A stretch of 64,000 nucleotides of DNA from JBOGUF01 sp050696075 (GTDB taxonomy: Bacteria > Chloroflexota > Chloroflexia > Thermomicrobiales > UBA6265), in assembly GCA_050696075.1 (NCBI GenBank), contig JBOGUF010000059.1:1-64000 (forward strand), given 5' to 3'. Under the pieces are notes generated by a model. The model was not told the DNA's origin and searched no databases. It saw only the letters and a list, made by a program, of their open reading frames with translations. Position 1 is the stretch's first letter. Each line of letters starts with the position of its first letter. Shown here piece after piece: positions 9,287-18,330 of this stretch. The translations under genes and the position numbers were made by a program.

Positions 9287-11467
9287 ATGGATTCGTTGAC
9301 CGAGATCACCGGAGCGGGACTGAACGGGCACGGCGAGGGTCGTCCATCGCGTGAGGACATCTTGTCCGAGCGCTTCGCCGGCCTGATCGATGCGTACACC
9401 GGGCCGATTGGCCGGGTGGTCGGCAGCGAACGGGAACCGGCCGGCGCCCATCAGTTCTGCTTCTGGGCGGCGGACGGCGCCTTGTCGCTCGACGTCGGGC
9501 ATATCGTCGTCGCCTTCTCGGAGGAGGCGGCGGTGATCGGCGTCGTCGACGAACCCCGCCGCTTCTCCGATCTGCGCACCTTCTTGGACGACTACTTCGA
9601 CCGCCACGTCGAGGAGGCGTTGCTGGCCGGGGAGCCGCCGACGCTGCGCCCCGAGATTCTGGTCTTCACGGTCAGCGTCCTGGCAACGAAGCACCTTCGC
9701 GACGACGTGACCTCGAACCGGCCGCCGGTGAGCGGTCCGGTCTATTACGCCACCCGCGAGGCGATCGACTACGCGCTCGGTCGCCCTGACTTCAGCGGCG
9801 CCGCCATCCCGGTTCTGCTCCATACCAACGGCAACGTCGAGCGAGACGACGCCGGTGAGCCGCGCTTGGACGAACGCGGCAACGTCATCTTTCAGCGGGC
9901 GCCGGTCTGGCTCGACGAGGACTACCTGCTCGGTCCGGAGGCGGGCCACGCCAACTGGACCGGGCAGTCGGGGTTGGCCACCAAGACGAGCCATGCGCTC
10001 TTTCTGATCAGTGCCATCTTTCAGCGGCTGCGCCGGCCGGATGCCGACGGCAAACGGAAGTCGGTTGCCGCGCTCATGTTCAACGTGAAAGGGCCGGACC
10101 TGCTCTGGCTCGACAAGCCAGCCGTGCCGCCGGAAGGCTACCAGGCGGCGTACGAGGCGGCCCGATTCAAGGGACTTTCTGAGCGCGACCGCGAGGCTTA
10201 CCGGGCGCTCGATTTGGAGCCGGAGCCGTTCGACAACCTCCGCATCTTCGCGCCCTATCGACCCGGCATGGCCCCGTTTGCGAGCCACGGTTCGGACGGA
10301 GCCATCCACCTGGCGTCGAAGGTCGATCACCAGAAGCTCAATACGCTGCGCAACGCCCCGGCCGAAACAACCCGCGTCTACCCGATTCTCTGGGCGCTTG
10401 ACAAGATTCTCTATCAGCCGCACAAGGTTTTTGAGTACGGGGACCTCGACGACATGCTCTGGGGCTTTGTCTACGAGGTGCGCGACACGCTCGGCATCAC
10501 TTCGCTGCACGCGCTGGCCGACTTGTTCGGCAAGATCGAGGCGCACTTTGAGGATGAGAAACAAGATCGCTGGCACGGGCACCACAAGGCGACCATCCTC
10601 AAGGCGCGCAACCGCTTCAATGGTTTACCGTCGAAGTTCGGCGGGCTGTTGACGGACGGCACGGTCAACTACGGTCATTTGCCTCAGGTTGACCATCCGT
10701 TCCAGGACCAGGAGGTCCGGGTGGTCGACATCGCCGGGTGCAACTCCAACGTCCAGGAGTTGATTGTCAGCAACCTCATCTCCAGCATCTGGCGCGAGGC
10801 CGAGAAAGGCACGCTGGGCGTGGACAAGGTGATCGTCTTTGTCGACGAGCTCAACAAGTACGCGCCGGCCGGCGGGCAGGGCGGTTTGCGGGACACGCTG
10901 GTCGATATTGCCTCCCGCGGACGACACCTCAACGTCGTTCTGTTTGGCGCGCAGCAGTTCCGGTCGAAGGTGGACGACGAGGTTCTCGGCAACAGCGGGA
11001 CGTCGTTCTACGGCCGGATCGGCGACGAAGAGCTCACGAACAGCGCCTACCGCTCGTTGAGTGAGACGGCCAAAGCCGAGTTGCTTGGCCTGAAGAAGGG
11101 GCGATTGCTGGCCCGGCACGCCCATTTTCGCGCGCCCGTCTTCGGCGCCTTCCCGTTGCCGCCCACCGTGCCGGGGATGGCCGGCCAGCGCATCTTCAAC
11201 GACGTCGAGAATCGGTCAGCGCTCGGCGCGGATCCGGGCGAAGTCGTGGTTCTACTCTTGAAGCGCCTCATGGGCGACGGCGCTCCGAAACGGGCCGAGG
11301 TCTTGACCCTGACAAACGGGCACGATGGGGACTTCTTGTTGCAGGTGTGCAGTAAAGTTGAGATTGAGTGGGAGCGGAGGCGGACGACCACCGCCGCGGC
11401 TCGCCTGACCCCATGGGCAATGGTCCGCAACTCGCTGCAAAATCGCGTGAAGGTGATCCGCCGTTGA
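9287..11467 (+). CDS. herA: HerA-like DNA translocase / helicase ATPase
   Basis: HerA is a hexameric FtsK-superfamily DNA pump that feeds DNA to NurA. This 726-residue protein starts at ATG 9287 after AGGAGC. It has an N-terminal HAS-barrel (about residues 25-120, GPIGRVVGSE and DVGHIVVAF), a P-loop TGQSGLATKTS (K233; the usual GxGKS is written GLATKTS), and a Walker B VIVFVDELNKYAP (D520, E521), followed by the ASRGRHLNVVLFGAQQ sensor segment. It lies 32 bp after nurA and overlaps mre11 by four bases. A long antisense frame across it is an effect of base composition. Confidence 0.88.
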   Translation: MDSLTEITGAGLNGHGEGRPSREDILSERFAGLIDAYTGPIGRVVGSEREPAGAHQFCFWAADGALSLDVGHIVVAFSEEAAVIGVVDEPRRFSDLRTFLDDYFDRHVEEALLAGEPPTLRPEILVFTVSVLATKHLRDDVTSNRPPVSGPVYYATREAIDYALGRPDFSGAAIPVLLHTNGNVERDDAGEPRLDERGNVIFQRAPVWLDEDYLLGPEAGHANWTGQSGLATKTSHALFLISAIFQRLRRPDADGKRKSVAALMFNVKGPDLLWLDKPAVPPEGYQAAYEAARFKGLSERDREAYRALDLEPEPFDNLRIFAPYRPGMAPFASHGSDGAIHLASKVDHQKLNTLRNAPAETTRVYPILWALDKILYQPHKVFEYGDLDDMLWGFVYEVRDTLGITSLHALADLFGKIEAHFEDEKQDRWHGHHKATILKARNRFNGLPSKFGGLLTDGTVNYGHLPQVDHPFQDQEVRVVDIAGCNSNVQELIVSNLISSIWREAEKGTLGVDKVIVFVDELNKYAPAGGQGGLRDTLVDIASRGRHLNVVLFGAQQFRSKVDDEVLGNSGTSFYGRIGDEELTNSAYRSLSETAKAELLGLKKGRLLARHAHFRAPVFGAFPLPPTVPGMAGQRIFNDVENRSALGADPGEVVVLLLKRLMGDGAPKRAEVLTLTNGHDGDFLLQVCSKVEIEWERRRTTTAAARLTPWAMVRNSLQNRVKVIRR

Positions 11468-12657
11468 GCAAGCCCGCGACCCCGCTGCGTATCGCGCACA
11501 TCGCCGACACGCACATTGGCTACCGGGCGGTCTATCGGAGCGACCCCGAGACCGGGCGGAATCAGCGTGCCCTTGACGTCGAGCGCGCCTACGAGGCGGC
11601 GATTTCGGACATGCTGTCGCGGCGGGTCGATCTGGTGATCCACGGGGGCGACGTCTTTCACCACACGCGCCCGTCGTGGGCGGCGTTGCGCTGCTTCGTG
11701 CGGCAGACGCGCCGCCTGACCGATGCCGGCCTGCCGGTCCTCGTCATCGGCGGCAACCATGACACGCCCCGGTTGCGGACCAGCGGCTCGGTCTTTTCAG
11801 TGATGGAACTGGCCCTGCCCGGCGTGACGTTTGTCACCGGATACGAAGACCTGCCGATCGAGTTCGATGACTTCAACCTGAACGTCATCGCCGTCCCGCA
11901 TGGGAAGTTGACCGACATCAACCCGCCGATCGTCTTCCCGGAGCCGGGGAAGCGCAACGTCATGGTGACGCACGGGTTGGTGCCGGGAATGTCGATTCGC
12001 GGGCACCGCGAGCCGGGCGAGGAAGAGGTGAGCGACGCGCTGCTCGACGCCGACTTCGACTACATCGCGCTCGGTCACTTCCATCTCTGGGGCAAGCAGC
12101 GGCACAACGCCTGGTATAGCGGCTCGACCGAGCGCATGGGCTGGGGCGACGAGGCGGTCGATCCCGGCTACCTGATCGTGGATCTGACCGAACCGGGAGA
12201 GCCGCCGACCGTCGAGCACATCCCAATTCCGGCTCGGCCGATGAAGACGCTCAAGCCGCTCGACGGCGAAGGGCGGACCGCGCGGGAACTTGCCGACTTG
12301 GTCCTCGACCGCTTGCAGGCGTTCGACGAATCGCGGGCGATGACCCGGATCGAGTTACAGCAGACACAGCGCCCGGTGCGGCGCGAAGCCGAGGCGATCC
12401 TGCGGCGGGAAGCGCCGGATGTCGTCTGGCATCTCCACGTCTACTCACCGGCCGACATCCTGTCCGGGTTCGAGCGGCGGCATGAGGCGACGGTGACCGA
12501 CGTGCGCGTCCTCTTCGCCGACTTCGTTGCCGACAAGGTCAAAAAAGGCGAATATGAACCGGTCTTTGCCGCGGCCTTCAAAGAACGGGGCGAGCGGGCG
12601 ATCGACGAGGCGATCCGCGAGGCGGAGGCCGCGACCGGCGCGGAGGATGCCGCGTGA
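11464..12657 (+). CDS. Mre11/SbcD-type DNA repair exonuclease
   Basis: This is the manganese-dependent nuclease subunit of the Mre11-Rad50 (SbcCD) complex that processes DNA double-strand ends. All five phosphoesterase motifs are visible in order: ADTHIGY, GGDVFHH, GGNHDTPR, VTHGLV and LGHFHLWGKQ. I start it at TTG 11464, which overlaps the herA stop (TTGA) and follows AAGGTGAT. This puts RIAHIADTHIG at residue 8, as in the family. An upstream ATG at 11413 lies inside herA and lacks a binding site. The result is 397 residues, within the bacterial SbcD and archaeal Mre11 range. Confidence 0.93.
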   Translation: MSKPATPLRIAHIADTHIGYRAVYRSDPETGRNQRALDVERAYEAAISDMLSRRVDLVIHGGDVFHHTRPSWAALRCFVRQTRRLTDAGLPVLVIGGNHDTPRLRTSGSVFSVMELALPGVTFVTGYEDLPIEFDDFNLNVIAVPHGKLTDINPPIVFPEPGKRNVMVTHGLVPGMSIRGHREPGEEEVSDALLDADFDYIALGHFHLWGKQRHNAWYSGSTERMGWGDEAVDPGYLIVDLTEPGEPPTVEHIPIPARPMKTLKPLDGEGRTARELADLVLDRLQAFDESRAMTRIELQQTQRPVRREAEAILRREAPDVVWHLHVYSPADILSGFERRHEATVTDVRVLFADFVADKVKKGEYEPVFAAAFKERGERAIDEAIREAEAATGAEDAA

Positions 12658-15476
12658 TCGTTGCCGGGCTCGAGATCGAGGACTTTAAGCAGTTTGCCGG
12701 GACGCACCGGTTCTGCCCTGCCGAGTCCGGCATCGTCGGCGTCATCGGCGCGAACGGGGTTGGCAAGACGACTCTCTTCGAGGCGATCGAGTGGTGCCTC
12801 TACCAGCCGCGCGAGATCACCGCCGAGGAGGTCCGGCCCCGCGGCCGGTCGTCGAAACCGCGGGTCAAGCTGACGCTCGCGGATCCCGCCACCGGCGTGC
12901 GCTACGTCGTCGAGCGCGAACTGAAGAAGAGCGGAGCCAATGCCGACCTCTACCGCGACGACGAGCCGGAGAGCCGGATTGTTCACGGCTCGCGCCAGGT
13001 GACGGAGTACGTCGCGCGTTCGCTGATTGGCCTGAGCCATCGCGCTTTCGTCTCGACCTTCTTCACACGCCAAAAGGAACTTACCTTCTTTGGTGCGCTA
13101 CGCGAAACGGAGCGGCGGCGTGAGGTCGGCCGCCTACTCGGCTTCGAGACAATCCGCGCGGCGCAGTACAAGATCGGGCAGGATCGGACCGCCGCCGGCA
13201 ACGAGGCGAAAGTGTTGCTCGCCCAGCACGCCGAGCAGAGCGAGGGGCGCGATTTCCTGGCCGAAACCTCCGAGGCGGAACTGGCCGTCGCGTTGCGCCA
13301 ATGCGCCCTCGATGAGGCAAACGCCGCGCTGGCAGGCGCCTCGGAAGTACTCATAAAGACGCGGGACGACCTGGCCAGGATGCGCGATCTCGAACGGCAG
13401 GACGCCGAGGTCCGGCGCGAGCTTGAACGGGTCGCCGGTGACGAACGGACGGCGACGGCGAAGCGCGACGCCGCGCTCGGCGCGATTGCGGAACTCGACC
13501 GCGCGGCGGCGCAACGCACAAAGCTGGAACCGGTGGCGGCCGCGGAGTCTGCCCGCGTCGCGGCCGTCAAGGAGCATGAAGCGGGGCGGGATCGGCATCT
13601 CGAGTGGCGGCGCCTGCAACAGGATCTTAGGCGTCTCCAATCTGGCATCGACAAGGTACCCGCCGATCTGCGCCGTGCGGTCGCCGAGGCGAATGCTTCA
13701 CGTGTCGCTGGCTGGTCGATTGCGATGGAGGACGCGGCGGACCCGGTAGCGGCGGCCGATCGGTTGGTCCGCGTGGCGGAAGATGTAGATGCCACCGCCG
13801 CGGCGCAAGAGGCGACCGCGCTCGCGACGTGTTTCAGCCTGGCCCAGGCGCGCGAACGGGCGGAGGAGACGTTTCAGAAGCGGGATCAGCTCCTGAAGGG
13901 ATTGGAGCGACAGCGGGCGGAGGTCACGGCAGCGGGTGATCCCCGTCTAGAGGCCACCGAGGCGCTCCGCACGCGGGATGCCGCCCTTCGCACCAAGCAG
14001 GAAGCGGTCAGCAACGCCGAAAACGCGCGGCGGACGCGCGACGAACTCGCGCCGATTGTCACGGGGCTGAAGTCGAAGAAGTTCGAGGGACGTTGCCCGA
14101 CTTGCGGGCGACCCTTCTCCGAGCACGAGGCCGGCATCACGCTCGCCGCCCTCGAGGACCACATGGAGGATCTTGCCGCGCGCATTGCCCGCATGGACGA
14201 GCAACGGAAGCGGGCCGAGGGCGAGGCAAGCGCCAGTGACAAGCGGCGCCAGGACGCTGAACAACGGCAGCGCGAGCTCGCGACGCTGGACGGACGCATC
14301 AGCGATGGCCGCCCGATCGTCGACGAAGCGCGACGGCTCTTTGACGAGGCTGTGCGGGAGTGTGCCGACGCCCTGGCGGAACTCGGTATGGGCGACGCGC
14401 CGACGAAGGGCCGCGTGGACGAGGCCCGCGTTCGTGCCGAAACGTTAGGTCGGGTTGCCCAAACGCTCTCACTCTTGCGCCAATTGCGCTCGACCGCCCA
14501 ACAGCACGTTATCGACCGCGCGACGGTAAGTCAGTCGCTCGCGGAGCTGGGCGAGGTTGCCTACGACGAGAGCGCCCACCGCGAAGCCGATAAGGCGTTG
14601 CAGGAGGCGCGCGCGGCGGCTGCCCAGATTGCCCGGATCGACCTGGAGCTCGCCCGGCGGCCACAACTGGTTGAGGAAGCAGACGCCGCGTCAGCCGACT
14701 TGAGCCGGTTGGCGGGCGAGCGGGCGGCGCGGGATGGGGAACTCGCGGCGATCGGGTTCGATCGATCAGCCCTTGATCTGGCCGTCGCCGCCGAACAGAC
14801 GGCGCTCCAGGCCGAACGGGACGCGCTCACGGCGCGGGCCGACGCTGACGCCGGGCTGAAGGATGCCGGCGCCGCGCTCAAGGCGCTCCTGGTCGACCAG
14901 CAACGGATCGCGGGCTTGCTCGACCGCTCGGACGCCCGCCAACGTGAGGCGGACGTGCTCGACCAGATGTACCGCGAGTTCACGCTCTTCGATCAATACG
15001 TGGCGGGGGTAGTCACGCCGCAACTCGCGGAACACACCGAGCGTCTGCTGGCGGCGGTCACCGACGGTAAGTACGACCGCGTCGACTTCGACGACAACTA
15101 CGGCGTCCTCGTCTTTGACGGCGATGAGAAGTTCCCAATGGAGGAGTTCTCGGGGGGCGAACGCGACGTCATCGCGCTTTGCGCGCGCCTGGCGCTTTCG
15201 CAGATGATCGGAGATCAAGCGGCCAATCCGCCTGGATTCTTGGTGCTGGACGAGGTGTTCGGGTCGTTGGATCGCGATCGCCGGGCACAGGTGCTGGAGA
15301 CACTGAACGCGATCGCCGGCACCGCTGAAGCTTTCCAGCAACTCTTTATCATTAGTCACGTTGACGACGTCCGCTTTTCGCCCGTCTTCAGCGAGATATG
15401 GCGCGTCGCGGAGACATCCGAAGGCGCCAGCCGGCTCGAAAATCTGAACCTCACGGGTGGCGCAGAAGAGCTATAA
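12654..15476 (+). CDS. Rad50/SbcC-type SMC-like ATPase
   Basis: This is the ATPase partner of Mre11 that bridges and clamps DNA ends. The 940-residue protein begins at GTG 12654, overlapping the mre11 stop (GTGA), with GGAGGA seven bases before. The N-terminal Walker A is IGANGVGKTT (K38), followed by a QKELTFFGA segment, long heptad-rich coiled coils (about 180-470 and 500-800), a central zinc hook CPTC (C481, C484), the ABC signature FSGGERD (about 832-838) and Walker B LVLDEVFGSLD (D866, E867). All parts needed for a working Rad50 are present. It ends the operon and is followed by heptamer-repeat sequence. Confidence 0.95.
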   Translation: MIVAGLEIEDFKQFAGTHRFCPAESGIVGVIGANGVGKTTLFEAIEWCLYQPREITAEEVRPRGRSSKPRVKLTLADPATGVRYVVERELKKSGANADLYRDDEPESRIVHGSRQVTEYVARSLIGLSHRAFVSTFFTRQKELTFFGALRETERRREVGRLLGFETIRAAQYKIGQDRTAAGNEAKVLLAQHAEQSEGRDFLAETSEAELAVALRQCALDEANAALAGASEVLIKTRDDLARMRDLERQDAEVRRELERVAGDERTATAKRDAALGAIAELDRAAAQRTKLEPVAAAESARVAAVKEHEAGRDRHLEWRRLQQDLRRLQSGIDKVPADLRRAVAEANASRVAGWSIAMEDAADPVAAADRLVRVAEDVDATAAAQEATALATCFSLAQARERAEETFQKRDQLLKGLERQRAEVTAAGDPRLEATEALRTRDAALRTKQEAVSNAENARRTRDELAPIVTGLKSKKFEGRCPTCGRPFSEHEAGITLAALEDHMEDLAARIARMDEQRKRAEGEASASDKRRQDAEQRQRELATLDGRISDGRPIVDEARRLFDEAVRECADALAELGMGDAPTKGRVDEARVRAETLGRVAQTLSLLRQLRSTAQQHVIDRATVSQSLAELGEVAYDESAHREADKALQEARAAAAQIARIDLELARRPQLVEEADAASADLSRLAGERAARDGELAAIGFDRSALDLAVAAEQTALQAERDALTARADADAGLKDAGAALKALLVDQQRIAGLLDRSDARQREADVLDQMYREFTLFDQYVAGVVTPQLAEHTERLLAAVTDGKYDRVDFDDNYGVLVFDGDEKFPMEEFSGGERDVIALCARLALSQMIGDQAANPPGFLVLDEVFGSLDRDRRAQVLETLNAIAGTAEAFQQLFIISHVDDVRFSPVFSEIWRVAETSEGASRLENLNLTGGAEEL

Positions 15477-15596
15477 GGCGGAGGGCGGAGGGCGGAGGGT
15501 GTGAGTAGCACGGAGCTTCCGAACCATCCAGCGGTACGCGGTACTCGGTACTCGTCGTACTCTCGACCCACGCCTCACGCCTCATGCCTCGGTTCG
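15477..15596. repeat. cluster of short heptamer arrays
   Basis: Three short arrays with a 7-base period sit between the convergent rad50 and XRE genes: GGCGGAG three times (15477-15497), GGTACKC three times (about 15532-15552) and ACGCCTC-type units three times (about 15570-15592, running into the regulator's stop). The unit sequences differ but the period is the same, as in the palindromes at 39.5, 50.8, 51.3 and 56.8 kb. Confidence 0.6.
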
Positions 15597-15946
15597 GAGG
15601 CGGCGCGCCGGCCGTAGGCGACGGCGATGCGCAGCAGCGTCCGGATTTCGTGCTCCGTCTCAGGAGGCAACGCGGGGTCGATGAGGAGCCCGACGAGGTC
15701 CGATAAGAGCGGGTCGTCGAGCGCCTCGGAGCGAAAGCCGACCGACGCCAGGAGGCGCTCTCGCTCGGCGGCCGGCGCGTCGAGGGCGTCGAGAAGTTTC
15801 AGCACGGTGTCGCGTTCCGGCGCGCGCTCTCCCTTTTCGAGCCGGGAGACATAGCTCTGATCAACGCTGGCTTCGCCGGCGAGCCTGGCTTGCGACCATC
15901 CTCGCGCGGCGCGTAGTTCCGCCAGAATCCGGCCAAACTCGCTCAT
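15575..15946 (-). CDS. XRE-family helix-turn-helix regulator
   Basis: A 123-residue DNA-binding protein. Residues 5-60 form a Cro/CI-type HTH (ILAELRAARGWSQARLAGEA, then VDQSYVSRLEKGERAP). The C-terminal half is helical with no recognisable ligand domain, ending in AVAYGRRAASEP. It lies six bases downstream of the SDR gene on the same strand and is probably cotranscribed with it. Its target genes cannot be told from the sequence. Confidence 0.88.
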   Translation of the reverse strand: MSEFGRILAELRAARGWSQARLAGEASVDQSYVSRLEKGERAPERDTVLKLLDALDAPAAERERLLASVGFRSEALDDPLLSDLVGLLIDPALPPETEHEIRTLLRIAVAYGRRAASEPRHEA

Positions 15947-15952
15947 CTACAT

Positions 15953-16747
15953 TTACATGATCGACTTGACCGCGCCGCCGTCGACCTGGATCGTGACGCC
16001 GGTGACGTAGGAGGCGGCCGGGGAGGCGAAGAAGACGACGACGTTGGCGAATTCTTGCGGTTCGCCGAGGCGGCCCATCGGGATCGCCCGCGCATCCTCG
16101 TCCATGATCTCTTCGGGCGTCTTGCCGGCCTCCTTTGCCCGCGACGCCGAGAGGTTGCGGATGCGGTCGGTCAAGGTCGACCCGGGAAGGATGTTGTTGA
16201 CGCGGATGTTGCGCCCCGCGACTTCGAGCGAGAGCGACTTGGCGAGGCCGATCACGGCCGCGCGGCCGGTGTTGGAGAGGATCAGGTGCGGGATCGGCTG
16301 CTTGACCGCGGTTGAGACGATGTTGGTGATGCTACCGCCGCCGCGCTGTTCGAGGTGCGGGATCACAGCGCGGGAGAGCCGCAGCGTGCTCATCAAGTTG
16401 AGGTTGACGGCGTTCAGCCATGGCTCGTCGTCGGGGAACGAAAAGAAGCCGCCGCTCGGCGGTCCACCCGCGTTGCAAACGACGCAGTCGATGCCGCCGC
16501 GCGCCTTGACCGTCTCGTCGACGAGGCGTTGCACGTCCTCCGGCTTCGTCAGATCCCCGACAACCTCGATCACCTCGCCGCCGGTCTCCTCCCGAATTGA
16601 CTTGGCGGTCTTGGCGAGCGTCTCCTCGTCGCGGCCGTTGACGGTGACCAGCGCACCTTCGGCCGCAAACGTCGTTGCCACCGCCCGCCCCAACCCCTTG
16701 CTCGACGCCGCGACAATCGCGACCTTGCCCCGTAATCCCAGATCCAT
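15953..16747 (-). CDS. atypical SDR-family oxidoreductase
   Basis: A short-chain dehydrogenase/reductase of 264 residues. The cofactor motif is VAASSKGLGRA (residues about 11-21), with NAGGPPSGG as the NNAG equivalent and the C-terminal VTGVTIQVDGG. The usual active site YxxxK is missing: the segment reads VKQPIPHLILSNTGRAAVIG, with Asn and Arg where Tyr and Lys are expected. This is typical of the 3-oxoacyl-ACP reductase-like subgroup without the standard catalytic pair, so annotation as FabG would be misleading. The ATG at 16747 follows GGAGGAGAC; the frame upstream is non-coding. Confidence 0.88.
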   Translation of the reverse strand: MDLGLRGKVAIVAASSKGLGRAVATTFAAEGALVTVNGRDEETLAKTAKSIREETGGEVIEVVGDLTKPEDVQRLVDETVKARGGIDCVVCNAGGPPSGGFFSFPDDEPWLNAVNLNLMSTLRLSRAVIPHLEQRGGGSITNIVSTAVKQPIPHLILSNTGRAAVIGLAKSLSLEVAGRNIRVNNILPGSTLTDRIRNLSASRAKEAGKTPEEIMDEDARAIPMGRLGEPQEFANVVVFFASPAASYVTGVTIQVDGGAVKSIM

Positions 16748-16902
16748 CCGTCCTGTCTCCTCCCGTCGTCGCTCGATCCTCGTCCGACGCATTCTAGCAA
16801 GCCGGCAGCCCGCATCCTCATGCGCGCTCGTTCGGCGTTGCAAGATGGAATCCGCGCAACCAGGGCTAGCGCATCCGCCTACGCACGTCCTATCCTTGTC
16901 GG

Positions 16903-18294
16903 ATGGCCTACGGAACCCGCGGCCGGGCCCGCGGCAACGCCCACCAGGATACGGTTCGGCTAACGGGGGTACGTGCCACGGGAGCGGCGCGCGGCCGCCG
17001 AACCTGGCTGGAGCGCGTCGCCGACGGGGCGATCTCCTTCCCGGTTGTCGTCGGCATCATTCACCTCGTCATCGTCCAGTTTGCGGCCAGTCTCGCGTTC
17101 CGGTACGGAACCTCCTTTCGCACCTCCGCGCCGTACAACTCGGAGTGCGCGGGCAACCCGGACCTGCCGGCGTGCGGTCTCGAAGCGCCGCTCGGCGGTC
17201 TGACGCAGGAGATCGTCGGCCCCTTCAGGTTGTGGGACGGGCTCTGGTACAAGCTGATCGCGCAAGAGGGTTACAGCTTTCGGGATGCGCTGGCCGCATT
17301 TTGGCCGCTCTATCCCTGGTCGATGCGGGGCGTCCACGATCTCTTCGGCATCTCGTACGACCTGGCCGGCTACCTGATCTCCAACGTCAGCTTCGTCGTC
17401 GCGCTGGTCCTCCTCTACCAACTGATCAGCGTCGACTTCGACGAGGTGATCGCGAAACGGACCCTCTGGGCGATCGCGCTCTTTCCGACCTCTTTCTTCT
17501 TCTCGGCGGTCTACACCGAATCGCTTTTCCTGATGCTGGCGGTCGGCGCGCTGCTGGCGGCGCGGCGCGGCAACTGGTGGGTGGCGGGGATCATGGGGCT
17601 GCTGGCGGCGCTGACCCGCTCCTACGGCGTCTTGCTCCTGGTGCCGTTCGCCATCCTCTTCCTCCAACAGTACCGGTTCAACGTGCCGAGGTGGCTGCCG
17701 AACGCGATTCCGGCGGCGCTCCCTGCCATCGGACCGATCATCTTTGGATGGAGACTGGCGAGCCTCGATCGAGAGTGGGCCGACTTCTGGCTCTTCAAAG
17801 ACGTCCAGGAGCAATGGGCGCGACGATCGGCGATGCCCTGGGAAACGCTGAGCTGGGCGTTCTCGAATAGCCCGCACGGAGAGGAACTCGGCGTTCGCGC
17901 GGGTGCGGACTGGAGTTGGGTCGGCAATCTCTTCGGCAACCTCGGTTGGGATACCTTGACGAGCGGGGTCTTCCGCGAGCAGGTGGGGAACAGTGACACC
18001 CTCGAACTCGTCGCGACGCTGCTTTTCCTCGCTCTGGCGGTGATTGGGCTCAAGATGCTGCCGCTCTATCAGAGCGCGTTCCTGATCCCAGGTTTGGTGA
18101 TCCCCCTCTTTCAACCGTCGGGGGTGCATGTCCTGATGAGCATGCCTCGCTTTGGGCTAACGCTCTTCCCGCTCTTCGTCGTGATGGCGCTGCTCCTGCG
18201 CCAGCGGCGGATCGCCCTGCCGGTCGCCGCGGTGTCGACGGTCCTGCTGATCTTACTGACAATGCAGTTTGCGAATTGGTACTGGGTATCGTAA
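16903..18294 (+). CDS. PIG-V-like membrane mannosyltransferase
   Basis: A 463-residue integral membrane protein with about nine hydrophobic segments. The first extracytoplasmic loop holds FRLWDGLWYKLIAQEGYSF, the W-D-x-x-x-Y motif of lipid-linked glycosyltransferases of the PIG-V/GT76 type. It is followed by FWPLYPWSMRG and the SSFFFSAVYTESLFL-type region (here PTSFFFSAVYTESLF). By family it would transfer mannose or another hexose from a polyprenyl-phosphate donor outside the membrane. The acceptor is unknown. ATG 16903 has no clear ribosome binding site. The gene is divergent from the SDR and convergent with the aminotransferase. Confidence 0.8.
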   Translation: MAYGTRGRARGNAHQDTVRLTGVRATGAARGRRTWLERVADGAISFPVVVGIIHLVIVQFAASLAFRYGTSFRTSAPYNSECAGNPDLPACGLEAPLGGLTQEIVGPFRLWDGLWYKLIAQEGYSFRDALAAFWPLYPWSMRGVHDLFGISYDLAGYLISNVSFVVALVLLYQLISVDFDEVIAKRTLWAIALFPTSFFFSAVYTESLFLMLAVGALLAARRGNWWVAGIMGLLAALTRSYGVLLLVPFAILFLQQYRFNVPRWLPNAIPAALPAIGPIIFGWRLASLDREWADFWLFKDVQEQWARRSAMPWETLSWAFSNSPHGEELGVRAGADWSWVGNLFGNLGWDTLTSGVFREQVGNSDTLELVATLLFLALAVIGLKMLPLYQSAFLIPGLVIPLFQPSGVHVLMSMPRFGLTLFPLFVVMALLLRQRRIALPVAAVSTVLLILLTMQFANWYWVS

Positions 18295-18330
18295 GAGCGG
18301 CCCTGGTTCTGGGAAAACCCGAATGTCAGC

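Noticed and set aside
9251..10585. 444-codon antisense frame across nurA/herA
   Set aside because: Composition artefact opposite herA; no ribosome binding site or domain pattern, and the HerA motifs lie on the other strand.
8157..15476. Calling the NurA-HerA genes a stand-alone phage defence system
   Set aside because: Bacterial defence versions usually pair HerA with NurA, Sir2 or DUF4297 without Mre11-Rad50. Here coupling to mre11 and rad50 favours DNA repair, although defence cannot be excluded.
16044..17870. 608-codon plus-strand frame running through the SDR and into the mannosyltransferase
   Set aside because: It crosses two genes with clear motifs in other frames and its own product has no recognisable fold.
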